In this document: positions 33,074 through 41,814 of the stretch, piece by piece
Layout: the number at the start of each line of letters is the position of its first letter
Numbering within the stretch: the first letter of the stretch is position 1
DNA from: WTGU01 sp965242855
Lineage (GTDB): Bacteria > Pseudomonadota > Alphaproteobacteria > UBA828
DNA: 64,000 nt
Direction: 5' to 3'
Assembly: GCA_965242855.1 (NCBI GenBank)
Contig: OZ251509.1
Span: 434,001-498,000, forward strand
Notes under the pieces: model-generated
The model's input: only the letters and a program-made list of their open reading frames with translations
What the model was told of the DNA's origin: nothing
Databases searched by the model: none
Made by a program: the position numbers and the translations under genes

Positions 33074-34408
33074 GTGTCCTTCACCGTCGCCATCGTCGGG
33101 CGCCCCAACGTCGGCAAGTCGACCCTCTTCAACCGGCTGGTCGGCCGGCGCGCGGCGCTGGTGGCGCCGACCCCCGGCGTCACCCGGGACCGACGCGAGG
33201 GCGAGGGCCGCATCGGCCCGCTGCGGTTCCGCGCGATCGACACCGCCGGCCTCGAAGAGGCGGCGCCGGAGACCCTCGCCGGGCGCATGACGGCGCAGAC
33301 GGAACGGGCGCTGGCGGAGGCCGACGCCGCCCTGCTCCTGATCGACGGGCGGGCGGGCGTGACGCCGGCCGATACCTTCTTCGCGAACCGGCTGCGGCGG
33401 CGCGCCCTGTCGGTGGTGCTCGCGGTCAACAAGTGCGAAGGCGGAGGCGGCGAGGGCGGCGTCGCCGAAGCCTACGCCCTCGGCCTGGGGACGCCGATTC
33501 CGATCTCGGCGGAGCACGGCGACGGCCTCTCCGATCTCTACGACGCCCTCGCCCCTTTCGAATCCGGGGCGCGGGCGGGCGCCGACGCGGCGGCGGACGA
33601 GGTGCTCCGGCTCGCTATCGTCGGGCGCCCCAACGTCGGCAAGTCGACGCTGCTGAACCGGCTGGTGGGCGAAGCACGGACGATCACCGGCGCCGAGCCG
33701 GGGCTCACCCGCGATTCGATCACGGTGCGCTGGTCCTGGCGGGGGCGCCCGGTCGAACTGGTGGATACCGCCGGCCTGCGGCGCCAGGCCAGGACTACGG
33801 CGCCACTCGACCGGCTGTCCGCGCGGGACGCGACCCGCGCCATGGGCCGGGCGGCGGTGGTGCTCGCCGTGGTCGACGCCGCCGCCCCGGTCGGCCGCCA
33901 GGACCTCGCCATCGCCGCCCAGGCGATCGAGGAAGGCCGCGCTGTCGCCGTCCTGCTCAACAAGTGGGATCTCGTCCGGAATCGCGCGTCCGCCCGCGCG
34001 GCCGTCCGGGAGCGCCTGGACGAGGCGTTCGCCCAGGCGAAAGGGGTTCCCGTGGTCGCCGGCTCGGCGCTCACCGGCGCCGGCCTCGGCGGGCTGATGC
34101 CGGCGGTCGCCCGCGCCTTCGACGCCTGGAACCGGCGCGTCCCCACCGCCGCCTTGAACCGCTGGCTCGCGCAGGCGGGCGCGCATCACCCGCCGCCGCT
34201 GGCCGCCGGCCGCCGGTTGAAACTCCGCTACGTGACCCAGGTGAAGGCGCGCCCGCCGACCTTCGCGCTCTTCGTCAGCCGGCCCGCGGCGCTGCCCGAA
34301 GGCTACCGCCGCTATCTGGTGAACAGCCTGCGGGCCGAGTTCGGCTTCCCCGGCACGCCCCTCCGCCTGCTCCCCCGCGCCGGACGGAACCCCTACGCGC
34401 CGCGCTGA
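33074..34408 (+). CDS. der: Ribosome-assembly GTPase Der (EngA)
   Basis: 444 residues with two G domains and a C-terminal KH-like domain. The first G1 is IVGRPNVGKSTLFNRLVG and the second IVGRPNVGKSTLLNRLVG. DTAG occurs twice, and G4 is NKCE and NKWD. NKCE replaces the usual NKxD in the first domain. The start is GTG 33074, 8 bases after the bamB stop and preceded by GAGGCGG. The two P-loop regions are encoded by an identical 32-base stretch (33092-33123 and 33617-33648). Confidence 0.96.
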   Translation: MSFTVAIVGRPNVGKSTLFNRLVGRRAALVAPTPGVTRDRREGEGRIGPLRFRAIDTAGLEEAAPETLAGRMTAQTERALAEADAALLLIDGRAGVTPADTFFANRLRRRALSVVLAVNKCEGGGGEGGVAEAYALGLGTPIPISAEHGDGLSDLYDALAPFESGARAGADAAADEVLRLAIVGRPNVGKSTLLNRLVGEARTITGAEPGLTRDSITVRWSWRGRPVELVDTAGLRRQARTTAPLDRLSARDATRAMGRAAVVLAVVDAAAPVGRQDLAIAAQAIEEGRAVAVLLNKWDLVRNRASARAAVRERLDEAFAQAKGVPVVAGSALTGAGLGGLMPAVARAFDAWNRRVPTAALNRWLAQAGAHHPPPLAAGRRLKLRYVTQVKARPPTFALFVSRPAALPEGYRRYLVNSLRAEFGFPGTPLRLLPRAGRNPYAPR

Positions 34409-34723
34409 CGGCTCCGGCCGACGATGACTTCGAGCGTTCCTTCCCCGGAATTTGCCGGTTTTTGAGGTCCTCGCGATCGTGCGCTTGGCGCCGTTACCGC
34501 ATCGTTTCCATTGACGCGCATACCCGGCCCCGTCCAAGATCATTCTTGCAACATCCAAACAGGCTTCCCGCTCCGTCGGGTCGCCCGCTGAATAGAACAG
34601 CCCTCGACCGGCTTGGGTTTGGCCGCCCGGGCCCGGCGAACAGGCGGGGTCTCGCACATCACCCGTGCTTGGTTGCAACGGCCCGGCACCCGCCGGCGCC
34701 GTGGCAACCGCATGGAGGATGCA
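34409..34723. other. Intergenic region, 315 bases, no gene seen
   Basis: I find no supported coding frame or RNA fold. G+C is somewhat lower than the surroundings, with a T-rich stretch near 34450-34510. It probably holds the promoter of the lipoprotein gene; no confident -35/-10 pair is visible. The ribosome-binding site GGAGG at 34714-34718 belongs to the next gene. Confidence 0.6.
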
Positions 34724-35146
34724 ATGCACGGACCCGGACGAACCCTTGTGGTCCTCGTGGCCGCGCTCGGACTCACCCTCGCCGCGTGTTCGCGCGACGC
34801 AAGCATGAGCGTGCTGAGCCAGAAGGAGCGGGGAACCGCCGCCGAGCTTCACGAGAACGCGCCGCAAAAGTTCAAGAACATCTGGGAACAGTACCAGAAG
34901 TCGAAGAATGCCGATCCATCAAGCTTCGGCATTCTTGCACTGGATCGGAACCTGAATGGTGGAGGGTGGATATACTGTTGGCGATACTGTAACCTTATGA
35001 CTCTCACAGTCATTTCCCAGTGGAGAGGAAAAGCACTCCAAGCCTGCCGGCAAGATGTGCGGGACAACGCGCCCGCTGAGAAGCCCGACTGCGCCGTCTA
35101 CGCCGTGGGAGACAAGATCGTCTGGACCGGCCCCTTGCCCTGGTAG
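34724..35146 (+). CDS. Small lipoprotein of unknown function
   Basis: 140 residues. ATG 34724 lies 5 bases after GGAGG; an in-frame ATG at 34712 is less likely. A signal peptide ends in the lipobox LTLAAC, followed by a soluble domain with four cysteines (in YCWRYC, QACRQD and PDCAVY). Codon use in the middle is less GC-rich than in neighbours. I do not recognise the family. It converges on the exported-protein gene at 35272. Confidence 0.7.
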   Translation: MHGPGRTLVVLVAALGLTLAACSRDASMSVLSQKERGTAAELHENAPQKFKNIWEQYQKSKNADPSSFGILALDRNLNGGGWIYCWRYCNLMTLTVISQWRGKALQACRQDVRDNAPAEKPDCAVYAVGDKIVWTGPLPW

Positions 35147-35271
35147 GCGCCGGTTGTCCGGGCTCGCGACGGGTGCCGTTTCGAGGCCAGCGCCGCATGG
35201 CGCCGGCCTCACTCGTCCAGTACAAGGATTGTCCGTTCGGCCTCGGCCGAACGTCGGGACGGGACCGTAAT

Positions 35272-35808
35272 CTATTCGGGCGCGCCTTCGGCGAGATAGT
35301 CGTTGACCGCGTCCACCATCGCTTCCTCGATGGCGTCGCTTTCGTTCACCCAGTCCTCCACCAGCCCGGCGAGGAGGGCGGGCAGGCCGGTGAGATCGGC
35401 CATGTCCGGCGTCGCCCGGACGGCGCGCCCGCCGGCGAACCAGACCTTCGGCGAGAGCGTGAAGCGCGCCGCGATCGGCTCGTCCTCCGTGGCGATCTCG
35501 CAGACCACCGGCTGGCGCGGCACCTCGAGCAGGTCTTCGCGCAGCAGCGCGCGAACGAAGTCCTCCCGCGGCATGTCGATGGCGGCGAGGCAGGAGGCGT
35601 CGCGCAGGATGCCGGCGGTCAGCGCCCGCACGGTGCCGCGCTCCTCCGCCGGCAGCGTGAACCGCACGTCGCAGGCGATGGAGGCGGCCTCCGGGTCGCG
35701 CAGCGCCTCCAGGCAAGCCTCGCCGTCGTCGCCGGCCCGGAGAACGCTCGCCGCCAGCGCCAACGGCAGCGCAACGGCGGCCGCCAGGAGGCGGAACCGG
35801 CCGGTCAT
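35272..35808 (-). CDS. Exported protein of unknown function
   Basis: 178 residues. A signal peptide (RLLAAAVALPLALAASVLRA) precedes a mature domain with three cysteines (ACLEAL, IACDV, SCLAAID), then VVCEIAT and a helical acidic C-terminus (VEDWVNESDAIEEAMVDAVNDYL, partly quoted). ATG 35808 overlaps the acyl-CoA ligase stop (ATGA), so the two are co-translated. No family recognised. Confidence 0.75.
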   Translation of the reverse strand: MTGRFRLLAAAVALPLALAASVLRAGDDGEACLEALRDPEAASIACDVRFTLPAEERGTVRALTAGILRDASCLAAIDMPREDFVRALLREDLLEVPRQPVVCEIATEDEPIAARFTLSPKVWFAGGRAVRATPDMADLTGLPALLAGLVEDWVNESDAIEEAMVDAVNDYLAEGAPE

Positions 35809-37343
35809 GCCGTCTCCTCCTCTTCGAGCCGGGCGCGGAGCGCGCGCTTCGGCACCTTGCCGTAGTTGTTCTTGGGCAGGCTCTCGACGATGCGGTAGGA
35901 GCGGGGGCGCTTGAAGCGGGCGATCGACTCCAGGCACAGCCGGTCGAGTTCGCCCGCGGTCACGGCCCGGCCCTCGTGGGGCACGACGAAGGCCACGACC
36001 TCCTCGCCCCATTCCGCGTGCCGGCGGCCGACGACCGCCGCCTCGCGCACGGCGTCGTGGCGCAGCAGGGCTTCCTCGACCTCGCGCGGGTAGATGTTGG
36101 CCCCGCCGGAGATGATCAGGTCCTTGGCGCGGTCGAGCAGGGTCAGGAAGCCGTCCTCGTCGAACCGGCCCACGTCGCCGGTGTGGAGCCAGCCGCCGCG
36201 TAGCGCCCGCGCGCTGGCGGCGGCGTCCTCCCAATAGCCCGCCATCACGACGTCGCCGCGCACCGCGACCTCGCCGGCCTCGCCCGCCGGCAGCGGCCGG
36301 TCGTCCGCATCGACGACGCGCACCTCGACGTCGGTGCGCGCGACGCCGACCGAGGCCAGGCGCGCGCGGAAGCGGGGGTGGTCGGTCTCGGCATGGGCGG
36401 CGCGCGACAGGCACGTGATCGTCATCGGGCTCTCGCCCTGGCCGTAGATCTGCGCCAGCTTGGGGCCGAAGGCGGCGAGCGCGCGCTCCACGTCGGCCGC
36501 GTACATCGGGCCGCCGCCATAGGCGATGAGGTCGAGATTGGCGGTATCGGCGCCGGCGAGCGCCGGGCTGTCGAGCAGGCGGACCACCATGGTGGGGGCC
36601 GCGAACATGGCGGCGCCGGGGTAGCGTTCGATCAGGCCGAAGATTTCGGCGGGGTCGAAGCCGCCGCTCTCGGGGATGGCGTTGTTGGCGCCCTTGGCGA
36701 CGAAAGGCAGGGCGTAAAGGCCCGCGCCGTGGGAGAGAGGCGCGGCATGGATGACGCAATCCGCGGGCGAGACCGGATTCAGATCGGCGAAGTAGCTCAA
36801 GGTCATGACCAGCAGGTTGCGATGCGTGATCGTGGCGCCCTTGGGCCGGCCGGTGGTCCCGCTCGTGTAGAAGAGCCATGCCGGGTCGTCGGGCCGCGCC
36901 GTGGCGGGCGGGCGCGGCTCCTCCTCCAGCATGGCGCGGTAGTCTCCGCCGTCGACGGCGACGGGCGGCGCGAGGCCGGGCACGTCCCCGCGCACGCTTT
37001 CGACCGCCGCCGCGCGCGGCGCGTCGGCGAAGCAGAGCCGGCTGCCGGAATTGCCGAGGATGTAGGCGAACTCCTGCGGGTGCAGCTTGGCGTTGACGGG
37101 GACGGCGACCAGCCCCGCATACCAGATGCCGAACAGGGCCTCGAGATATTCCGGCCGGTTGGCCATCGCCACCGCCACCCGGTCGCCCGGCGCCAGGGCG
37201 CGGGCGTCGCGCAGCGCCCCGGCGATGGCGCCGGCGCGAAGGTGGAGATCGCCGTAGCGCGCCGTCGTCCGCCCGCCCAGGGAGAGCGCCGGGCGCTCGG
37301 GGAAGGTCCGCGCGGTCTTCTGCAACAACGCCGCGATGTTCAT
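35805..37343 (-). CDS. AMP-forming acyl-CoA ligase (class I adenylate-forming enzyme)
   Basis: Activates a carboxylic acid as acyl-AMP and then acyl-CoA. 512 residues. The A3 motif is WLFYTSGTTGRPKGATITH. A5 lies around YGQGESPMT, and the A7/A8 region is GGWLHTGDVGRFDEDGF. The A10 lysine is in PKNNYGKVPKR. ATG 37343 follows GCGGAGGGGCG. The substrate is not evident; it heads a two-gene unit with an exported protein and is divergent from the DMFase operon. Confidence 0.92.
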   Translation of the reverse strand: MNIAALLQKTARTFPERPALSLGGRTTARYGDLHLRAGAIAGALRDARALAPGDRVAVAMANRPEYLEALFGIWYAGLVAVPVNAKLHPQEFAYILGNSGSRLCFADAPRAAAVESVRGDVPGLAPPVAVDGGDYRAMLEEEPRPPATARPDDPAWLFYTSGTTGRPKGATITHRNLLVMTLSYFADLNPVSPADCVIHAAPLSHGAGLYALPFVAKGANNAIPESGGFDPAEIFGLIERYPGAAMFAAPTMVVRLLDSPALAGADTANLDLIAYGGGPMYAADVERALAAFGPKLAQIYGQGESPMTITCLSRAAHAETDHPRFRARLASVGVARTDVEVRVVDADDRPLPAGEAGEVAVRGDVVMAGYWEDAAASARALRGGWLHTGDVGRFDEDGFLTLLDRAKDLIISGGANIYPREVEEALLRHDAVREAAVVGRRHAEWGEEVVAFVVPHEGRAVTAGELDRLCLESIARFKRPRSYRIVESLPKNNYGKVPKRALRARLEEEETA

Positions 37344-37513
37344 CCCGCGCCCCTCCGCGCCGCCGCCGGCCACGCCACTATAACGAAAACCGCCCCCGGC
37401 GCGCCGGTATCCGGGCTTGCCAAGGCCGTCGCCGCCGCTAACATGGCCCGGCGGTGCCGGAGGCCCCCTCCCCGTCGCGGGAGCGCGGAGCCCGGCGCCC
37501 GAGGGAGGACGCG

Positions 37514-37936
37514 ATGCGACCGAACATTCCGGAGAAGACCGGCATCCAGCTCGATCAGGGCCACGCCTCGACCGATGATTTCATCACGCGCACCTACGTG
37601 CTGCCGCTGCTCACCGATCCGGAGACGCGCGCGCGTCTGATCGAGGAGCACAGGAGCAACCCGATCGGCAAGCCGGGCAAGGCCGGCAGGAACGCGGTGG
37701 GCCACAGCCCCGATCTCATCGCCGTGATCGACAAGCTGCGCCGGGCGCCGATGACGGGCAAATACGTCCGCGTCTGCATGAGGCCGCACGCGGAATACCG
37801 CATCGGCGTCACCTCGGGGGTGCGCGGCAAGCCCGTGACGATTCTGGACGATGCGTATCCGAGCGAAGATGCCTGCGAGCACGCGATCTTCGTCAAGCGC
37901 GTCGACGACCTGCTGGCGCTTTACGGCGTCGCCTGA
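37514..37936 (+). CDS. dmfA1: N,N-dimethylformamidase small (alpha) subunit
   Basis: 140 residues, directly before the large subunit. Small DMFase subunits are about 130 residues and their gene precedes the large subunit, which matches here. The sequence begins RPNIPEKTGIQLDQGH and includes NPIGKPGKAGRNAVGHSPDL and YRIGVTSGVRGKPVTI. ATG 37514 follows GGGAGGACGC. The large-subunit gene starts 42 bases after the stop. The call rests mainly on context and size; the small subunit alone is weakly diagnostic. Confidence 0.8.
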   Translation: MRPNIPEKTGIQLDQGHASTDDFITRTYVLPLLTDPETRARLIEEHRSNPIGKPGKAGRNAVGHSPDLIAVIDKLRRAPMTGKYVRVCMRPHAEYRIGVTSGVRGKPVTILDDAYPSEDACEHAIFVKRVDDLLALYGVA

Positions 37937-37978
37937 GCGGCGCGGAGCCGAACGAGACCAGGGCCGGGGAGACAAGAC

Positions 37979-40327
37979 ATGCTGCGCATCACCGGATACA
38001 GCGACCGTTACTCCATCCATCCGGGCGACGACATCAGGTTCTATGTGAATTCCGAGAAGGGCGAGGACTACGAGGCCAAGCTCGTCCGCCTCATCCACGG
38101 CGACACCAACCCCGAGGGGCCGGGGTACAAGGAAGAAGAGATCGCCGCGCCGTTCGACAAGACCTACAAGGGGCGCAACCAGAAGATCCACGGCGGCTCC
38201 TACGTCATCGTGCCCCACGACGAGCGGCTGGCGGTCGAGAGCTTCACCATCCAGGCTTTCGTCTTCCCGACGACGCCGACCAAGGGCCCGCAGGGCATCC
38301 TGACCAAGTGGGTGGGCGACACGGGCTACGGCCTCTTCATCGACGAGAACGCCAATCTCGCGCTCCGCATCGGCGCCGGCGGCACCGTGCGCACCATCGC
38401 GAGCGGGAAGCCGCTGCTGCGCAAGGTGTGGTATCTCGCGGCCGCGTCCTACGACGCGAAGAGCGGCGCCGTCCGCCTCTATCAGGAGCCGGTCGTGACC
38501 TCGGCGAACGGCGGCCTCGGCATGTCGCTGCTGCACCCGGCCGAAGAGACGACGGCCGAGGTCTCGGGCACCTGCGACGTCGCGCCGGGGGCGAACGACG
38601 CGCCCCTCCTCATGGCCGCGACGACGAAGGTCCCGGCCTGCGGGCGCTCGATCTTCGGCGCGCATTACAAGGAGGCGGCCGCCCCGGTCGAACTGCCCGA
38701 GCAGTGCGACACCTACAACGGCAAGATCGACCGCCCGCGCCTCTCCGCCGCGGCCCTCGACAAGAGCGAGATCGACGCCCTCGCCCGCGGCTTCAAGGGC
38801 TGCCCCGCCGGCCTCCGCCGCGTCGTGGTGGGCGCCTGGGACTTCCAGGCCAACATCACCGGCAACATCGCCTCGACCCACATCCTCGACACCTCGCCGA
38901 ACGTGCTCCACGGCCACGCGATCAACCTCCCGGCCCGCGCCATGACCGGATACAACTGGACCGGCGACGAGATCGTCTATCATCATGCGCCGGAGGAATA
39001 CGGCGCCATCCACTTCCACGACGACGACATCGACGACGCGCGATGGGACGTGGACTTCACCTACACCGCGCCGGAAGGGCTGAAGAGCGGCTTCTACGCG
39101 GCGCGGCTCCGCGTCGGCGGCGAGGAATCGCCGGCCACCGAGGACTACATCCCCTTCGTGGTGCGCCCGCCCAGGGGCGAGGCCTCGGCCAGGCTCGCGG
39201 TCATCATCCCGACCAACAGCTACCTCGCCTATTCCAACGACAACCTCGCGACCAATTCGGTGGTGGCCCAGCTCCTGGCCGGCAAGGTCCCGATCATGCA
39301 GGCCTCCGATCTCTATCTCAACGAGCATCGGGAATACGGCCTCTCCACCTACTCCCTCCACTCGGACGGCAGCGGCGTCTGCTATTCGTCGCGGCTGCGC
39401 CCGATCCTCAACATGCGGCCGAAATACCGGCACTGGCTGTCGCCGTCGCTGTGGCAGCTCAACGGCGACCTGCATCTCACGGACTGGCTGGAGGCGGTGG
39501 GCTTCGATTACGACCTGCACACCGACGAGGATCTGGACCGCGAGGGCGTCGACCTGCTGAACCGGTACCGGGTGGTGCTCACCGGCTCCCATCCGGAATA
39601 CTCCTCCGAGAACATGATCGACGCCTACGAAGCCTACCAGCAGCAGGGCGGCCGCTGGCTCTATCTGGGCGCCGACGGCTTCTACTGGTGCAGCCAGTAC
39701 CACCCCGACAACGGCAACATCATCGAGGTGCGCAAGGGCGAGGCGGGCACCCGCGCCTGGACCGCCAATCCCGGCGAATACAACAACGCCTTCGACGGCA
39801 AGTTCGGCGGCATGTGGCGCGCCCGCGGGCGCATCCCGAGCAAGGTCTGCGGCCTCACCTTCACCGCCTACGGCTTCGACGTGTCGTCCTATTACAGGCG
39901 CGAGCCGGACAGCTTCCGCAGCGAATGCGAATGGATCTTCGCGGGCATCGGCGACGACGAGATCATCGGCGATTTCGGCCTCGTGGGCGGCGGCGCCGCC
40001 GGCCTGGAGCTGGATCGCTACGACCTCGAGTTCGGCACCCCGCACAACGGCTACCTCCTGGCCCGCTCCGAGGGCCACACGGACCTGATGCTCCAGGTCA
40101 ACGAGGAAATCCACTTCGCCTGCCGCGGCTATTACGGCGGCGGGCACGAGAACCCGCAGGTGCGCGCCGACATGATCTATTACAAGACGCCCAACGACGG
40201 CGCGGTGTTCGGCCCCGGCTCGCTGGTCTGGTGCGGCAGCCTCTCGCACAACGACTACGACAACAACGTCTCCCGCATCATGCGGAACGTGATCGACGGC
40301 TTCCTCAAGGACGGCCCGCTGCCCTGA
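37979..40327 (+). CDS. dmfA2: N,N-dimethylformamidase large (beta) subunit
   Basis: Hydrolyses DMF to dimethylamine and formate with the small subunit; the known enzyme has a mononuclear iron held by two Tyr and one carboxylate. 782 residues, close to the known 762. It contains an N-terminal strand-rich region, a concanavalin/LamG-like insertion (FTIQAFVFPTTPTKGPQGIL, about 85) and a C-terminal catalytic part. Candidate iron ligands from spacing are Tyr418 (in SYLAYSNDN), Tyr458 (in LSTYSLHSDG) and Glu540 (in GSHPEYSSE). This assignment is inference. The natural substrate in this organism may be another small amide. Confidence 0.9.
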   Translation: MLRITGYSDRYSIHPGDDIRFYVNSEKGEDYEAKLVRLIHGDTNPEGPGYKEEEIAAPFDKTYKGRNQKIHGGSYVIVPHDERLAVESFTIQAFVFPTTPTKGPQGILTKWVGDTGYGLFIDENANLALRIGAGGTVRTIASGKPLLRKVWYLAAASYDAKSGAVRLYQEPVVTSANGGLGMSLLHPAEETTAEVSGTCDVAPGANDAPLLMAATTKVPACGRSIFGAHYKEAAAPVELPEQCDTYNGKIDRPRLSAAALDKSEIDALARGFKGCPAGLRRVVVGAWDFQANITGNIASTHILDTSPNVLHGHAINLPARAMTGYNWTGDEIVYHHAPEEYGAIHFHDDDIDDARWDVDFTYTAPEGLKSGFYAARLRVGGEESPATEDYIPFVVRPPRGEASARLAVIIPTNSYLAYSNDNLATNSVVAQLLAGKVPIMQASDLYLNEHREYGLSTYSLHSDGSGVCYSSRLRPILNMRPKYRHWLSPSLWQLNGDLHLTDWLEAVGFDYDLHTDEDLDREGVDLLNRYRVVLTGSHPEYSSENMIDAYEAYQQQGGRWLYLGADGFYWCSQYHPDNGNIIEVRKGEAGTRAWTANPGEYNNAFDGKFGGMWRARGRIPSKVCGLTFTAYGFDVSSYYRREPDSFRSECEWIFAGIGDDEIIGDFGLVGGGAAGLELDRYDLEFGTPHNGYLLARSEGHTDLMLQVNEEIHFACRGYYGGGHENPQVRADMIYYKTPNDGAVFGPGSLVWCGSLSHNDYDNNVSRIMRNVIDGFLKDGPLP

Positions 40328-40352
40328 GCCACCCGCCCGGGAGGAGGGGGCG

Positions 40353-40730
40353 ATGCGCGCTCCGGACAAGACCCGCAGCTCGCTCATGCCCACGGTCATG
40401 CCGCCGGTGGGCAAGAAGATGCTGCCCACCCGCGCCGAGACGAACGCGCTTGAGGAGGCGCTGCTTGGCGCCCTCGACCCGGACAAGCTCAACGACCTTT
40501 CCGAGGTGCTGTTCGCCCTCAACAGCCACCGCCTGGGGCCCATCTCCGGCTTCTACGTGGTGGTCTGTACCAAGCCGGACGAGGAGTGGTGCGTGGGCCA
40601 GCTCGCCGCCGACCGCGCCAAGCCGCTGATCCTCTTCGAGGACATGCGCTACGACAGCCCCGAGGCGGCGCAGAAGGCGGCCGAGGCGCTCAAGGCCAAG
40701 GACGGCGCCGCGGCGGCGCAGCCGGCGTAG
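40353..40730 (+). CDS. Small protein of unknown function behind the DMFase genes
   Basis: 125 residues with a strong ribosome-binding site (GGGAGGAGGGGG) 25 bases after dmfA2. No domain recognised. The central part (EALLGALDPDKLNDLSEVLFAL) is helical; GFYVVVCTKPDEEWCVGQLA follows, then an alanine/lysine-rich tail. Close spacing and the strong start signal imply co-expression with dmfA1A2, so a role in amide use or in maturing the enzyme is possible but unproven. Confidence 0.7.
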   Translation: MRAPDKTRSSLMPTVMPPVGKKMLPTRAETNALEEALLGALDPDKLNDLSEVLFALNSHRLGPISGFYVVVCTKPDEEWCVGQLAADRAKPLILFEDMRYDSPEAAQKAAEALKAKDGAAAAQPA

Positions 40731-40778
40731 ATCGGCGCGCGGGGCTTCGAGGGCCCGCGCACCGAAGAAGGAAAAACC

Positions 40779-41468
40779 TCAGGAGAGGCCGAGGAGCGGG
40801 GGGAGTTCGGCGAGGGTCGCGATTTCGGCGTCGGGGGGCGAGGGGAGACGTTCGCGGCCCTGGCCGAAGCGGTTGCACCAGGCGACGCGGAAGCCGAAAG
40901 CTGCCGCCCCGTTCGCGTCCCAGGCGTTGGAGGACTGGAAGCTCACCCGCCCGGCCGCCACGCCGAAGCGCTCCAATACCAGCCGATAGACCGAGGGATG
41001 GGGCTTGTACACGCCCACTTCCTCCACCGAGAGCACGGCGTCGAGCGCTGCGCCGATCCCCGCCGCCGCGACCGCCGCGTCCAGCATCCGCGGCTCGCCG
41101 TTGGAGAGGATCGCGGTCGCGAGGCCGGCGGCCTTGAGCGCGGCCAGGGTGGCAGGCACTTCGGGATAGGCGTCCAGGGTGAGATAGGCGTCCATCAGCC
41201 CGGCGCGGAGCGATTCGTCCGCGATGCCGTGCGCCGCCATGGCGTAGTCGAGCGCCTCGCCGGTGACCTGCCAGAAGGGCGCGTGCCGGCCCATGAGGCT
41301 GCGGAGCCACGTGTATTGCAGTTGCTTGAGGCGCCAGGTCTCGGCCAGAGGGGCCGCCCTGGCGCCGAGCGCCGCGTCGTGGCGCCGCGCGGCGGCGGCG
41401 TGGTCGAACAGCGTCCCGTAGGCGTCGAAGACGCAGACGGCGATGTCGCCGAAGCGCGGATGGGCCAT
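40779..41468 (-). CDS. Haloacid dehalogenase type II (HAD superfamily)
   Basis: 229 residues. HAD motif I is VFDAYGTLFD (nucleophile Asp), motif II ILSNGEP, motif III lysine in VGVYKPHPSVY, and motif IV FQSSNAWDANGAAAFGF. The pattern, including SSNAWD, matches L-2-haloacid dehalogenases, which hydrolyse 2-haloacids with inversion. ATG 41468 follows GGAGGAGGGACGGG. It lies on the strand opposite the DMFase operon and 16 bases past infA. Confidence 0.92.
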   Translation of the reverse strand: MAHPRFGDIAVCVFDAYGTLFDHAAAARRHDAALGARAAPLAETWRLKQLQYTWLRSLMGRHAPFWQVTGEALDYAMAAHGIADESLRAGLMDAYLTLDAYPEVPATLAALKAAGLATAILSNGEPRMLDAAVAAAGIGAALDAVLSVEEVGVYKPHPSVYRLVLERFGVAAGRVSFQSSNAWDANGAAAFGFRVAWCNRFGQGRERLPSPPDAEIATLAELPPLLGLS

Positions 41469-41484
41469 CCCGTCCCTCCTCCGG

Positions 41485-41703
41485 CTATTTGTGGCGGAAG
41501 ATGATCCGGCCTTTCGACAGGTCGTAGGGGGTCATCTCGACGTCGACGCGGTCGCCCACGAGCACGCGGATGCGGAATTTCCGCATCTTGCCGGCCGGCC
41601 GCGCGATGATCTCGTGGCCGTTGTCCAGCTGGACGCGGAACATCGTGTCCGGCAGCTTTTCGCGAACGACGCCCGAGAATTCGAGCAGGTCTTCCTTCGA
41701 CAT
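41485..41703 (-). CDS. infA: Translation initiation factor IF-1
   Basis: The 72-residue OB-fold protein that blocks the ribosomal A site during initiation. MSKEDLLEFSGVVREKLPDT, then FRVQLDNGHEIIARPAGKMR and VEMTPYDLSKGRIIFRHK match the family throughout. ATG 41703 is used; the upstream METPWSS extension is not conserved. It lies 111 bases beyond the end of the defence operon and is not part of it. Confidence 0.96.
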   Translation of the reverse strand: MSKEDLLEFSGVVREKLPDTMFRVQLDNGHEIIARPAGKMRKFRIRVLVGDRVDVEMTPYDLSKGRIIFRHK

Positions 41704-41814
41704 CGACGACCACGGCGTTTCCAAGGCCCAGGACGCGGGCCCGACGCGATTGTGGCACGGCGGGCGCCGTTCGTTAAGCGCGTTCCGGCAGCCGCCCCGC
41801 GCCGCGCGGACTCG

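Noticed and set aside
32492..34867. 791-residue minus-strand frame covering bamB, der and the lipoprotein
   Set aside because: Antisense to three supported genes; no recognisable domain.
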